Shown: positions 16,733-25,425 of the stretch, piece by piece
How positions within the stretch are numbered: position 1 is the stretch's first letter
How the letters are laid out: the number at the start of each line of letters is the position of its first letter
Program-made: the position numbers and the translations under genes
Assembly: GCF_026341775.1 (NCBI RefSeq)
Contig: NZ_JAPEOB010000002.1
Location: 1,612,001 to 1,676,000 of the forward strand
Direction: 5' to 3'
Length of the DNA stretch: 64,000 nucleotides
Source: Streptomyces sp. NBC_00654
GTDB taxonomy: Bacteria > Actinomycetota > Actinomycetes > Streptomycetales > Streptomycetaceae
The notes under the pieces: generated by a model
What the model was told of the DNA's origin: nothing
The model's input: only the letters and a program-made list of their open reading frames with translations
Database searches by the model: none

Positions 16733-17628
16733 CGTACGACGAGCTGGGTCAGGAGCAGGCCGGACCCGTGTGTCTCGACCTCGAAGAGCCCGGTGCGGTC
16801 GGCGGTGAGGGTGAGGGTGGTGGTGCGGCCGGCGGGCAGATCGGCCTCCTTGTCGTAGCCATGGACGTGGAGGGTGTCGGCGCGGTCGCTGCGGACCCGA
16901 AGGGCGACACGTTCGCCCTTTTCGACCTCGGTGCGGCCGGGCGCGGGACTCACCTTGCCGTGGGCGATGGAGATGTCCAGGGTGCGGTCGGCGGCGGGCC
17001 GTTCCGGTGGACCTGACGGTTTCCCGGAGGCACCGGACGTACCGGAAGCGCCGGGGGCGAGAGGAGCGGTGGCCTCGATCGGGCCGGCCGCGACGGCCCA
17101 GGCCGTGTGGTCGTCGGCGTAGAGCCGGGCGGTGAGGGAGCGGGGACCGTCTGCCGTGGAGCGGGCGAGCGCGCCGGGGAGGTGGTACCAGGGCCCGTAG
17201 AGCCGGGCGAGCGGGCGTCCGTCGAGGAACAGGCGGACATGGCCGCGCCCGGGAAGGGCCGCACCGCCCACGCTGTCCGGGGTGAAGCGGAAGTTCCGTA
17301 CGGAGACATGGACGTTCCAGCCGTCCTCGGAGTCGGGCCGCACGGAGAGCTCCGCTTCCGGCGCCCGGTCCGCGTCCACCTGGCGCAGACGGTGGCCGTT
17401 GCCGTCGTCCGCGGCGAGCAGTCGCCCGACGGCACCGCTCGCCTGTTCATGGCCGGTCCCGGGCTTGTGGTGCGTGGTGGCGCGCCCGCCGCAGCCGCTC
17501 GCCCCGAGGACGAGGGCGAGGGTGAGGGCGGCAAGGAGTGCGACGGTGCGGGTACGGGCCTTCGCCGCCTGTTCGCGGCCGACCGGGACCTTCACGGGGC
17601 CGGCGGTGCGGGTACGGGCCGGTTTCAT
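16729..17628 (-). CDS. Probable lipoprotein of the beta-helix operon
   Basis: A 299-residue exported protein. The N terminus has a basic stretch, a hydrophobic run ALLAALTLALVLGASGC and then Cys, resembling a lipobox (Ala at -3 is a weak match). The rest is beta-rich and has a low-complexity linker of Gly/Pro/Ser/Ala about residue 185. The C-terminal 90 residues (DISIAHGKVSPAP, then VEKGERVALRVRSDRADTLHVHGYDKE) look like a cupredoxin-like domain: the DTLHVHGY and TLTADRTGLFEVETHGSG segments match that fold, with possible His copper ligands. ATGA overlap with the upstream beta-helix gene and GTGA with the downstream gene show an operon. Confidence 0.72.
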   Translation of the reverse strand: MKPARTRTAGPVKVPVGREQAAKARTRTVALLAALTLALVLGASGCGGRATTHHKPGTGHEQASGAVGRLLAADDGNGHRLRQVDADRAPEAELSVRPDSEDGWNVHVSVRNFRFTPDSVGGAALPGRGHVRLFLDGRPLARLYGPWYHLPGALARSTADGPRSLTARLYADDHTAWAVAAGPIEATAPLAPGASGTSGASGKPSGPPERPAADRTLDISIAHGKVSPAPGRTEVEKGERVALRVRSDRADTLHVHGYDKEADLPAGRTTTLTLTADRTGLFEVETHGSGLLLTQLVVR

Positions 17629-19715
17629 GACAACTCTCCGTTCGGGGTGGGCCGGGCGGCGGAGTGCTGCCGGTCCGGGTCGCCGGGGCTCTCCTGGGAC
17701 CCGCCGGCCCGCTCCGCGGCCTCCGCGCCGTGCCGGGCCGCGGCGACGACCGCCCACACCACCCACACCACACCGAGCAGCCCACGCACCCACGCCGGGC
17801 TCAGCGGTATCCACGGGATCATCAGGACCCCCTTGTCGAAGGCGTCCAGCAGGGTGAGCGTCCCCAGGGCGACGGTGGTCCAGCCGAAGCCGGGCCGCTC
17901 GCGGCGCAGCACGAGCCCGATGCCGGTCCACCACACACCCGTCAGCAGCAGCGCCACCGCGGGCAGATAGGTGGAGGTGAGCCCCATGGTCGCGCCGGCC
18001 ACATCCAGGGCCAGGCCGACGGCGCCGAGCAGGGTCAGCGCGGTCGCGGCCCGGCTGTGGCGCAGCCTGCGCCACCACAGCACCCCGCCGACCAGGGCGA
18101 GAACCACCGCGAGCCCCAGGGCCGCCTGCACCTCGATGCGTTCGATGCCCCGTGCCCCGTACCAGTCGCAGCCCGCCGGGAGCCGGCGCGCCTGCACGCT
18201 GTAGTCGGCGCAGACCAGCAGATGGGCGAGCTTGACCGGCTCGCCGGCCAGCCGGTCGGTGGACCCGGACACCTCGCCGCGCTCCGCCCCGCACTCGGGC
18301 AGGGTGCGCGGGGTGGAGGGTCCCGTTCCGGGCTGCCAGCAGTTGGACTCGCCCTGTCCGTCCCACCACACATCGGTCCGGTTGGGCCGGGACCTGCCCT
18401 GCTTGTCCGTGCCGAGGTGGTTGTCGGCGTAGCGGTTGTGATGGGACGTGTCGGTCTGCTTGGCGAGGGAGTCCTCGCCCCGGATGAACGCGGGGGCGGC
18501 GCTCAGGAAGAACGCGGCGCGCTCGTGCCCGTAGACCCAGTTGTTCTCGTACAGGTTCCAGTTGCCGCCCGCGGTGATGATGCCGGTGCCGGGGGGCATG
18601 GAGATCTGCGGGCAGACGACCCCCCGCTCGTAGCCGCGTTCGACGGGGGGCTTGGCGCAGGTGCCGTCGGCGACGTACGGGTAGTAGTCGGCGTTGTTGT
18701 CGTGGATCAGGTTGCGTTCGAAGCGGGCGTGGTTCTGCGGCAGGCCGGGGTGGCCGGGGAAGGCGCTGTCCATGGAGGCGCCGCCCATGTTGTGGTCGAA
18801 CTCGTTGTCGTGGACGTAGACGGAGTCGCCCGCCGTGCCGGAGTAGCCGACCATGTTGTGGTGGCTCCGGCAGCCGGTGATCTCGATGGCGTAGCGCGGG
18901 ACGTCGTAGCCCCGGCCGTCGTTGATGTTCGACGCGCTGCCCGGATAGATGCCGGAGTCGCCGTTCCCGTAGGACTCGCAGTTCTTGTAGAGCCCGTGGT
19001 CGCTGGCGAAGGTGAGAAAGCCGTACTCGTCGTTCCACCGGGTGAGGACGTCGTCGATGACGAAGCCGTCCTGGGCCAGGACGTACAGCGAGTTGAAGGT
19101 GGTGCGCTGCGCGGTGAAGTTCTTGAAGTAGATCCCGTCGGACTTGTCGGCGCGGATCGCGTTCAGCTTCTGGTACTTGGCGTCGATGACGACATCCGTG
19201 CGGTCCGCGCCCGTCCCCTCGATCTGGAGGTTCTTCTTGCCGAGGATCGCGACCAGGTTCTGGTTGTGCGGGCACCGCTCCTGCTGCGCGTAGCTGAGGA
19301 TCTGGTAGCCGAGCTGCGAGTCGGGAGCCTTGAGCCGGGCGCACTCCCCGGCCGGTTTCGGGAGCGAGGGCTCCTCCTCGTACAGGCCCGGCAGGACGGC
19401 GATGTTGGTGCCGGGCCGGACGGCCGCGTCGACCGCCTGCTGGAGATGCCGGTAGCCGGTTTCGCGGCACTGCTCGAAGAGGGCCATGTTCCGGGCGCGC
19501 AGCCGGGCCGGGAAGCCCGCCGTGCGGCGTACGAAGTCCGCCCGGTCGGTCTTGCAGACCAGCAGGTCCGGTGGTCCGGTGCGGTACTCGGGGACGCTGC
19601 CGGTGCCGTCGGGCAGGGTCAGCGGCCGTTCTTCGTGCGCTTGGGCGGCCGGGGCCGCGAGCAGCGCGGCGACGAGCGCCGCGAGAACCACCAGGAGTCT
19701 GCGTGTCCACGACAT
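17625..19715 (-). CDS. Secreted right-handed parallel beta-helix protein with C-terminal membrane domain
   Basis: A 696-residue protein. A signal peptide (RRLLVVLAALVAALLAAPAA, then QAHE) is followed by about 450 residues of pectate-lyase-like parallel beta-helix: repeated N/D/G-rich turns such as YGNGDSGIYPGSASNIND, YVHDNEFDHNMGG and ERNLIHDNNADYYPY. Cysteines are frequent. The C-terminal 190 residues contain five hydrophobic helices, anchoring the protein. ATG 19715 is chosen because the leader starts there. It is the first gene of a coupled three-gene operon. No catalytic triad is identifiable; the likely role is carbohydrate or wall-polymer binding. Confidence 0.82.
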   Translation of the reverse strand: MSWTRRLLVVLAALVAALLAAPAAQAHEERPLTLPDGTGSVPEYRTGPPDLLVCKTDRADFVRRTAGFPARLRARNMALFEQCRETGYRHLQQAVDAAVRPGTNIAVLPGLYEEEPSLPKPAGECARLKAPDSQLGYQILSYAQQERCPHNQNLVAILGKKNLQIEGTGADRTDVVIDAKYQKLNAIRADKSDGIYFKNFTAQRTTFNSLYVLAQDGFVIDDVLTRWNDEYGFLTFASDHGLYKNCESYGNGDSGIYPGSASNINDGRGYDVPRYAIEITGCRSHHNMVGYSGTAGDSVYVHDNEFDHNMGGASMDSAFPGHPGLPQNHARFERNLIHDNNADYYPYVADGTCAKPPVERGYERGVVCPQISMPPGTGIITAGGNWNLYENNWVYGHERAAFFLSAAPAFIRGEDSLAKQTDTSHHNRYADNHLGTDKQGRSRPNRTDVWWDGQGESNCWQPGTGPSTPRTLPECGAERGEVSGSTDRLAGEPVKLAHLLVCADYSVQARRLPAGCDWYGARGIERIEVQAALGLAVVLALVGGVLWWRRLRHSRAATALTLLGAVGLALDVAGATMGLTSTYLPAVALLLTGVWWTGIGLVLRRERPGFGWTTVALGTLTLLDAFDKGVLMIPWIPLSPAWVRGLLGVVWVVWAVVAAARHGAEAAERAGGSQESPGDPDRQHSAARPTPNGELS

Positions 19716-19861
19716 GTGCGGGAGAGTAGAGCATTGTTCATCTTTTGGAACCCCCTTGCGCACCACGAATGCCGTTGACGCGCCAGGTTCCGATTCCTAC
19801 GGTTACCCATAGGATTCGTTGTCCGGCGGATTCCAGGCACCCTCAGCACCGGGAGCGCATG

Positions 19862-21181
19862 ATGAGCGGCATCGAGCAGGCGAGGAAGACGGCGGAGGGG
19901 CTGGCCTATTCCTCGGGTTTCGGCAATGAGCACAGCTCGGAGGCGGTGCCGGGCGCCCTGCCGCACGGCCGCAATTCACCGCAGCGCGCCCCGCTGGGGC
20001 TGTACGCCGAGCAGCTGAGCGGGTCCGCGTTCACCGAACCCCGGGCCCGGAACCGGCGTTCCTGGCTCTACCGGATCCGCCCCTCCGCGGCGCACCCGCC
20101 GTTCGTCCGTGTCGACAACGGCGCCGTGCGCACCGCACCGTTCACCGAGTCGGTCCCCGACCCCAACCGGCTCCGCTGGAACCCGCTGCCCGCCCCCTCC
20201 CCCGGCACCGACTTCCTCTCCGGTCTGTGGACGCTGGGCGGCAACGGCGACGCCGCGCAGCGCACCGGCATGGCCGTGCACCTCTACCACGCCAACTCCT
20301 CCATGACGGACCGGGTGTTCAGCGACTCCGACGGTGAGCTGCTGATCGTCCCGGAGCGCGGCGGTCTGCTGCTGCGGACCGAACTGGGCCTGCTGCACGC
20401 CGAACCGGGCCGGATCGCGCTGATCCCGCGCGGTGTCCGCTTCCGGGTGGAGCTGCTGGAGGAGACCGCCCGCGGCTATGTCTGCGAGAACTACGGTCAG
20501 CCGTTCGCCCTCCCCGACCTCGGCCCGATCGGCGCCAACGGCCTCGCCAACGCCCGGGACTTCCTGGCGCCCGTCGCCGCGTACGAGGACCACGAGGGCC
20601 CTGTCGAGGTGATCAACAAGTTCTGCGGCAACCTGTGGTCCGCGACGTACGGCCACTCCCCGCTCGATGTCGTCGCCTGGCACGGGAACCACACCCCGTA
20701 CGTCTACGACCTGCGCCGTTTCAATGTCATCGGCACCATCAGCTACGACCACCCGGACCCCTCGATCTTCACCGTGCTGACCTCACCGTCCGACACCCCC
20801 GGACTCGCCGGAGTGGACTTCGTGGTCTTCGCCCCGCGCTGGCTGGTCGGCGAGGACACCTTCCGCCCGCCGTACTTCCACCGCAATGTGATGAGCGAGT
20901 ACATGGGACTGATCGAGGGGGCGTACGACGCGAAGGCGGACGGCTTCGTCCCGGGCGGTGGTTCCCTGCACAACATGATGTCCGCGCACGGTCCCGACCG
21001 GGAGACCTTCGACCGGGCGAGCGCGGCGGAGCTGAAGCCGCAGAAGATCGACGACGGCCTGGCCTTCATGTTCGAGACGCGGTGGCCGGTCACGGCGACC
21101 TCGCAGGCCGCGGGCGCCGACCACCTGCAGCGCGGGTACGACGACGTATGGCAGGGTCTGACCCGCAACTTCCGGCCATAG
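19862..21181 (+). CDS. hmgA: Homogentisate 1,2-dioxygenase
   Basis: A 439-residue Fe(II) dioxygenase that opens the ring of homogentisate to maleylacetoacetate in tyrosine and phenylalanine breakdown. Characteristic blocks are [11 protein letters not shown] near the N terminus, the [14 protein letters not shown] segment, and the iron ligands in [16 protein letters not shown] (His and Glu) with the second His in the downstream [12 protein letters not shown] block. Two ATG codons (19859, 19862) are adjacent; the second has better spacing from GGGAG. A GntR regulator gene follows 25-70 bp later on the same strand and probably controls it. Confidence 0.95.
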   Translation: MSGIEQARKTAEGLAYSSGFGNEHSSEAVPGALPHGRNSPQRAPLGLYAEQLSGSAFTEPRARNRRSWLYRIRPSAAHPPFVRVDNGAVRTAPFTESVPDPNRLRWNPLPAPSPGTDFLSGLWTLGGNGDAAQRTGMAVHLYHANSSMTDRVFSDSDGELLIVPERGGLLLRTELGLLHAEPGRIALIPRGVRFRVELLEETARGYVCENYGQPFALPDLGPIGANGLANARDFLAPVAAYEDHEGPVEVINKFCGNLWSATYGHSPLDVVAWHGNHTPYVYDLRRFNVIGTISYDHPDPSIFTVLTSPSDTPGLAGVDFVVFAPRWLVGEDTFRPPYFHRNVMSEYMGLIEGAYDAKADGFVPGGGSLHNMMSAHGPDRETFDRASAAELKPQKIDDGLAFMFETRWPVTATSQAAGADHLQRGYDDVWQGLTRNFRP

Positions 21182-21250
21182 GCGGACCGGGCGGACCGGG
21201 CCGCAGTGCCGGGACGGCGGAGGGCGAGCGAGCTGAACGAGGTGGGCAGG

Positions 21251-22207
21251 GTGAGCGAAGCTCAGGGCGCGAGCCGGGTCGATGGACCGCACGGGGCCGG
21301 GGATGTGCTCGGGGCCCAGGGAACGCGTGGGGCTCAGGGGGCTCTCGGGGGGCAGGGGGCTCTCGGGGCCCAGGGAACGCGTGGGACCCAGGGCGCGCGT
21401 GGGACCCAGGGCGCGCGTGGGGCGAACGAAGCGCACAGGGCGACCGAGGCGCGTCGCCCGCCCTCCTTCGCACCCGACTCCCTGGTCCTGAACCGGAAGC
21501 TCCCTCTCTGGTACCAGGTCTCGCAGTCGCTGCGGGCCTCGATACTGGGTCGCCCGCAGGACGCCTCCCCGCGGCTGCCCACCGAGGAGCAGCTCGCCGC
21601 GCACTACGGGGTCAGCGTGCTCACCATGCGCCAGGCACTCAAGGAGCTGGAGACGGAAGGGCTGATCAGCAGGCACCGGCGGCGCGGCACCTTCATCGAG
21701 CCGCGCGCCCGGCGCGTCTCGCCGGTCCGGCTGCTGGGCTCGGTCGACGCGATCGTGGCGCAGCAGTCGGGCGAGCGGACCACCGTGCTCGGCCACGGGC
21801 CGGGCCCGGTTCCGGGCGACCTCGCCGAGTTCTTCCCGGACTGCGCCGAGGTGGTCGGCTACCGGCGCCTCCGCTGCGACGGCGAGACGGGCGAGCCCAC
21901 CAACTGGGCGGAGAACGCGCTGCGCCCCGAGATCGCGGCCCGGCTCGATGTGGCCGATCTCGAACGGTGGCCGATGACCAAGGTGCTGCGCGACGCCGTG
22001 GGGGTGCGGATCTCCCGGATCACCGACACCGTCGAAGCACGCCTGGCCGACCCGGACACCGCCGAGCTGCTCCAGGTCCCGCTGCTCAGCCCGATCCTGC
22101 ACTACACGGGGGTGACCTACGACGACGACGGACGCGTCGTGGATGTGGCGCGGATCAGATACCGGGGAGACCGCTTCTCCTTCTCCGTGACGGTCGAGGC
22201 GCACTGA
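21251..22207 (+). CDS. GntR family regulator with UTRA domain and collagen-like N-terminal repeat
   Basis: About 318 residues. The wHTH starts about residue 80 (LPLWYQVSQSLRASIL, LPTEEQLAAHYGVSVLTMRQ) followed by a UTRA effector domain, the HutC class. It lies after hmgA and is the obvious candidate for its control. Unusually, the N-terminal extension contains 13 consecutive Gly-X-Y triplets (bases 21311-21427), built from repeated GGGGCCCAGGGAACGCGT and GGGACCCAGGGCGCGCGT units. The start is uncertain: GTG 21251 follows GAGG by 9 bases, while GTG 21206 has no ribosome site, and a start downstream of the repeat cannot be excluded. Confidence 0.82.
   Translation: MSEAQGASRVDGPHGAGDVLGAQGTRGAQGALGGQGALGAQGTRGTQGARGTQGARGANEAHRATEARRPPSFAPDSLVLNRKLPLWYQVSQSLRASILGRPQDASPRLPTEEQLAAHYGVSVLTMRQALKELETEGLISRHRRRGTFIEPRARRVSPVRLLGSVDAIVAQQSGERTTVLGHGPGPVPGDLAEFFPDCAEVVGYRRLRCDGETGEPTNWAENALRPEIAARLDVADLERWPMTKVLRDAVGVRISRITDTVEARLADPDTAELLQVPLLSPILHYTGVTYDDDGRVVDVARIRYRGDRFSFSVTVEAH
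21311..21427 (+). repeat. Collagen-like Gly-X-Y coding repeat
   Basis: Thirteen in-frame glycine triplets (GAQ, GTR, GAQ, GAL, GGQ, GAL, GAQ, GTR, GTQ, GAR, GTQ, GAR, GAN) lie within the GntR regulator's N-terminal extension. Near-identical 18-bp units show tandem duplication. Confidence 0.8.
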
Positions 22208-22283
22208 CCCCACCCCACGGTGGCACCGCCCGCCGCTACGATGCCGGTGGTTCGGCGGACGCGGCGGGGCGGAGGACGACACG

Positions 22284-23702
22284 GTGGCAGCGCGGAGGGC
22301 GGCCGGAGCCGGCGGGAACGCGGAGTTCCCACTGCTCGACGAGTTGATGCCGTGGTCTGTACGGCCCCTCAGAACCGGACGCCCCTGGGTGAGGAGCCCC
22401 GACCCGGCGACGCTCAGGGCGCGCTGGGAGCGGCTGGTCCGGGCCGAAGGCGCCGAGCGGGAGAGGCTGTTCGCGCCCAGCCGCCACCGTACGCCGCACA
22501 CCGCGGTCGCCGCCCTGCCCGGCCGGGCCACCCGTACGGGCAGATTCGCCCGGGACCCCGGCCCGTTCCCCGACCCCGTACGGATCCTGCACGGACCGTT
22601 CGACGAACAGTGGCTGATCCCCGATCACCGGCTGATCGACGCCGCCCGCCCCGAACTGTGGCGGGTCGCCGACGGGCACCAGCTCTTCGCCGTCGAGCAC
22701 GGCTCCGTCCCCCAGGGCACCGGGCCCGCCCTCTGGGTGAGCGCGCTGCTTCCCGACGGGCACTCCCCCGCCGGCCGGCCGGGCCGGATCCGGCCGCTGT
22801 ACCGGCGGCCGGGCGGCACGGAACCCAATCTGGCGCCGGGCCTGCTCGATCTGCTGCGTGGCCGGCTGGGCGACGAGGGCGGCAGCGGCACCGGCAGCGG
22901 CAATTGGGGCGGCAACGACGGCAGCAGCGAGGACGCGCTCACCGCCGAGTCCGTCCTGGCCTGGGCCCTCGCCGTCGCCCTCCCCTCCCCCGGCGGCTGC
23001 CGGGTGCCCCTGCCCGCCGACAGGCGGCTCTGGGCAGCGGGTGTGGGGCTGGGCCGGGAGCTGATGCGGCCGCAGTTGCGCGGGGCACGCGGCGGGGAGC
23101 GCCCCCGGCTGCCGGGCGGCCGTCGCCCCTATGTGCGGGCCGCGATCCCGCCCCGGCCGCGGACGCTGGACTACGACCCGGACGGCGAGGTGCTCGCCGT
23201 CGGCGAGGGCCGTATCTCCCCCGTACCGGCGGGTGCCTGGGAGTTCCGGGTGGGCGGCGTACGGATGCTGGAGCTCTGGTTCGAGCGGCGTACGGCGGCG
23301 ACGGCGGGGCCCGGCACCGGCGCCGGGAACGGTGCCGCGAACGGAAGCGGAACAGGAAGCGGAACAGGAAGCGCACCGGGCAGCGGGGCGGGGAACGGAC
23401 CGGAAAGCACGGCTGAGGCCGGGCGGCCGCCGGTGGACGGGGGCCTGGCGGCGGTCGGCCCGCACGGCTGGCTGCAGGAGTGGACCTCGGAGCTCCTCGA
23501 ACTCATCACCGTCCTCGCGCTCCTCGACGGGCTGGAGGACCGTCGGCAGGCGCTGCTGGCGCGGCTGGACGGGGCGCCGCTGATCACCCGGGAGGAACTG
23601 GTGGGCGCCGGAGTGCTGCCCGTTCCCGCGGCGGCCCGGCGGCCCGCGTCCGTGCTCGATCACCACGAGGAAGGGCCGGAGGGACAGTTCGCCCTGCTGT
23701 GA
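22284..23702 (+). CDS. Stand-alone type ISP restriction-modification specificity domain
   Basis: A 472-residue protein that matches the C-terminal specificity region of type ISP restriction-modification enzymes as I know it in Streptomyces: MPWSVRPLRTGRPWV at the N terminus, RTPHTAVAALPG, HGPFDEQWLIPDHRLIDAAR, ALLPDGHSPAGRPG, RPLYRRPGGTEPNLAPGL, and a C-terminal RRPASVLDHHEEGPEGQFAL. The helicase, nuclease and N6-methyltransferase parts of a full ISP enzyme (over 1500 residues) are absent, so this is an orphan DNA-recognition half. Low-complexity Gly/Ser/Asn insertions occur at 200-220 and 355-385. GTG 22284 follows GGAGGA. It lies between a GntR gene and a CoA-transferase remnant. Confidence 0.72.
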   Translation: MAARRAAGAGGNAEFPLLDELMPWSVRPLRTGRPWVRSPDPATLRARWERLVRAEGAERERLFAPSRHRTPHTAVAALPGRATRTGRFARDPGPFPDPVRILHGPFDEQWLIPDHRLIDAARPELWRVADGHQLFAVEHGSVPQGTGPALWVSALLPDGHSPAGRPGRIRPLYRRPGGTEPNLAPGLLDLLRGRLGDEGGSGTGSGNWGGNDGSSEDALTAESVLAWALAVALPSPGGCRVPLPADRRLWAAGVGLGRELMRPQLRGARGGERPRLPGGRRPYVRAAIPPRPRTLDYDPDGEVLAVGEGRISPVPAGAWEFRVGGVRMLELWFERRTAATAGPGTGAGNGAANGSGTGSGTGSAPGSGAGNGPESTAEAGRPPVDGGLAAVGPHGWLQEWTSELLELITVLALLDGLEDRRQALLARLDGAPLITREELVGAGVLPVPAAARRPASVLDHHEEGPEGQFALL

Positions 23703-23857
23703 CCGGGCCGCAGGCCCGCTCCGGCCGCGGCTCCCGCACCGAGCCGGTGAGGGCGGGGCCGGGTGCCGCTCCAGCGCCGGGCGAGCACACCGAAGCACTG
23801 CTGCGAGCCCTGGGAATGACGGACGAGCAGGCAGCAGTGCTGTGCCGGGAGGTGTGA
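23699..23857 (+). pseudogene. C-terminal remnant of a CaiB/BaiF-type CoA-transferase
   Basis: A frame of 52 codons, starting with a GTG that overlaps the upstream stop by 3 bases, ends PAPGEHTEALLRALGMTDEQ-AAVLCREV. The GEHT...LLRxLGxxDEQxAxL pattern is the usual C-terminal tail of class III CoA-transferases (about 380 residues). No more of that family is visible upstream, so this is a decayed fragment that now follows the type ISP gene. A genuine small protein is less likely. Confidence 0.5.
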
Positions 23858-23907
23858 TCGCCCGCGCCGTCCCGAACAGCGGGCCGGCCCGGAGTGATGC
23901 GGTCGGT

Positions 23908-24171
23908 TCAGCGGCGGCTGCCGAAGAGCGAGCGCCGCAGTCGCCGCAGGGGCGCGAAGAGCGAGACACGCGCGCTCTTGCTCCGGCGGCGGTGCGCGGC
24001 ATCGCGCGAGGTCAGCTCACGCATCAGCAGCGTCGCTTCCGCGGCATCACGCTGTGGGACGGCAGGGCCGCCGAGCACCGCGAGATGGCGGTCGAGGCGC
24101 GAACTGGTCGCGCTGCTTCCGCATGTAATGGCAGGCACACGCGGCCTGCTTCGCACCGTTATCTGTTCCAT
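23908..24171 (-). CDS. Small conserved Streptomyces protein (MEQITVRSRPRV type)
   Basis: An 87-residue basic protein beginning MEQITVRSRPRVPAITCGSS and ending with an Arg/Ser-rich tail (LFAPLRRLRRSLFG). I recognise this small protein as one recurring in Streptomyces genomes, with no known function. The middle has a conserved ATSSRLDRHLAVLGGPAVPQ segment. It has no transmembrane helix. The start at ATG 24171 fixes the conserved N terminus. A 240-bp stretch upstream holds its promoter region. Confidence 0.7.
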   Translation of the reverse strand: MEQITVRSRPRVPAITCGSSATSSRLDRHLAVLGGPAVPQRDAAEATLLMRELTSRDAAHRRRSKSARVSLFAPLRRLRRSLFGSRR

Positions 24172-24415
24172 GTCACTCCCCACCCGTACGAGGGCACCCG
24201 GCTCGGGCAGGTTAACCCTATCCCCCCGCAGTGACACCCGTGTATCCCGGCCACAGGATTGAGCACACACATACGGAGGTTGACGACCAGTTACCGAATC
24301 TGTCCGATTCCTGGGCGACTTGGACAGATCGGAAGGTCGGAGCCACAGGCAGGAGACCCTGGCGGACAAGGCCTCCTGCCACGGGCACCGGCGACGGACG
24401 GCCGGCCGGCCGCGG

Positions 24416-25225
24416 TCAGGCGGCCGAGTTCAGGACGGGCAGATAGCCGCCCGACTGCCCGGCGGCGGTGGGGTGGTAGGACTCGCCGATGTTGAGCCAG
24501 TTCACACTGTGCAGCCAGGCGCTGCCCGAGCAGATCTCATGGCCCGTGAAGGTCTTCGCGACATCACCGAAGGTGAAGCCGTGGTCGGCGGCCCGCTTGG
24601 CGGTGGCCGCGTTGAGGTAGTCGGCGGCGCCGTTGATGGCGGCGCGCTCGTTCTCGTTCAGACCGGCGAGGCAGCTGCCGCCCAGCTTGTAGAAGCGGGG
24701 GTAGCCGAGGACGACGACCCGGGCGGAGGGGGCCTTGGCGCTGATCGCCGCGTACACGGAGTCGAGCTTGCCGGGAAGGGTGGAGTCGACATAGCTGCGG
24801 GCCGTGGCGATCCGGCTCAGACAGGTCGACTCCGACTGGAGGACACAGGTGGTCATGACGTCGGCGAAGCCCGCGTCGTTTCCGCCGATGGAGATCGAGA
24901 CCAGGTCGGTCGAGGAGTTCAGCGGACCGAGCTGACCGCCCGTGACATCACCGGTGCGGGCGCCGGAGCAGGCGGTGAAGGCGAACGAGGCGGGCGAGTT
25001 GGCGGCGGCCCAGAGCGCCGGGTAGGCGCGGGTGCTGCGCTTGCAGTCGCCGCTGCCGCTGTCGTAGCTGCCGGCCCCGACACCCGAGGAGTACGAGTCG
25101 CCGAGCGCCACGTAGTCGACGGCCTTCACGGAATCCGCGGCGCTCGCCGCACCCGCGCCGGTGAGGGCGAGCACCGTACCGAGCAGGAGAGAGGACGAGA
25201 ACGCCACGAGTCTGGACATTTTCAT
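24416..25225 (-). CDS. Secreted SGNH/GDSL esterase (lipase)
   Basis: A 269-residue secreted hydrolase of the Streptomyces SGNH family. A Sec signal peptide (LLLGTVLALTGAGAASAADS) precedes the catalytic Ser block ALGDSYSSGVGAG; further SGNH signs are the Gly/Asn in SISIGGNDAGF and the catalytic His in SYHPTAAG, with the Asp three residues before it replaced by Glu/Ser in GESYHP. Six cysteines should form three disulphides, as in secreted members. ATG 25225 follows GGAGGT. It is a stand-alone gene for extracellular ester hydrolysis. Confidence 0.92.
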   Translation of the reverse strand: MKMSRLVAFSSSLLLGTVLALTGAGAASAADSVKAVDYVALGDSYSSGVGAGSYDSGSGDCKRSTRAYPALWAAANSPASFAFTACSGARTGDVTGGQLGPLNSSTDLVSISIGGNDAGFADVMTTCVLQSESTCLSRIATARSYVDSTLPGKLDSVYAAISAKAPSARVVVLGYPRFYKLGGSCLAGLNENERAAINGAADYLNAATAKRAADHGFTFGDVAKTFTGHEICSGSAWLHSVNWLNIGESYHPTAAGQSGGYLPVLNSAA

Positions 25226-25425
25226 GGGACCTCCTTGAGCAGGGGTATCTGCGTCCCTACGTCGTAGCAGGACCCACCGCCGATCAGGAAGTGTGCATGT
25301 CAAAGATATTTGTCGAATGCGCCTTGCCGCCCCCCTGAGTTCACCGGACGCCGGGGCGGCCGGCCCCGGTACGAAGTGGTGAAACCCGGGTGCGCGGGGT
25401 GGTCCCGTGCCGGATCATGGGCGCC

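Noticed and set aside
16729..19734. One long minus-strand frame of 1001 codons
   Set aside because: Only its last 300 codons (16729-17628) are coding. The first part is an out-of-frame shadow of the beta-helix protein.
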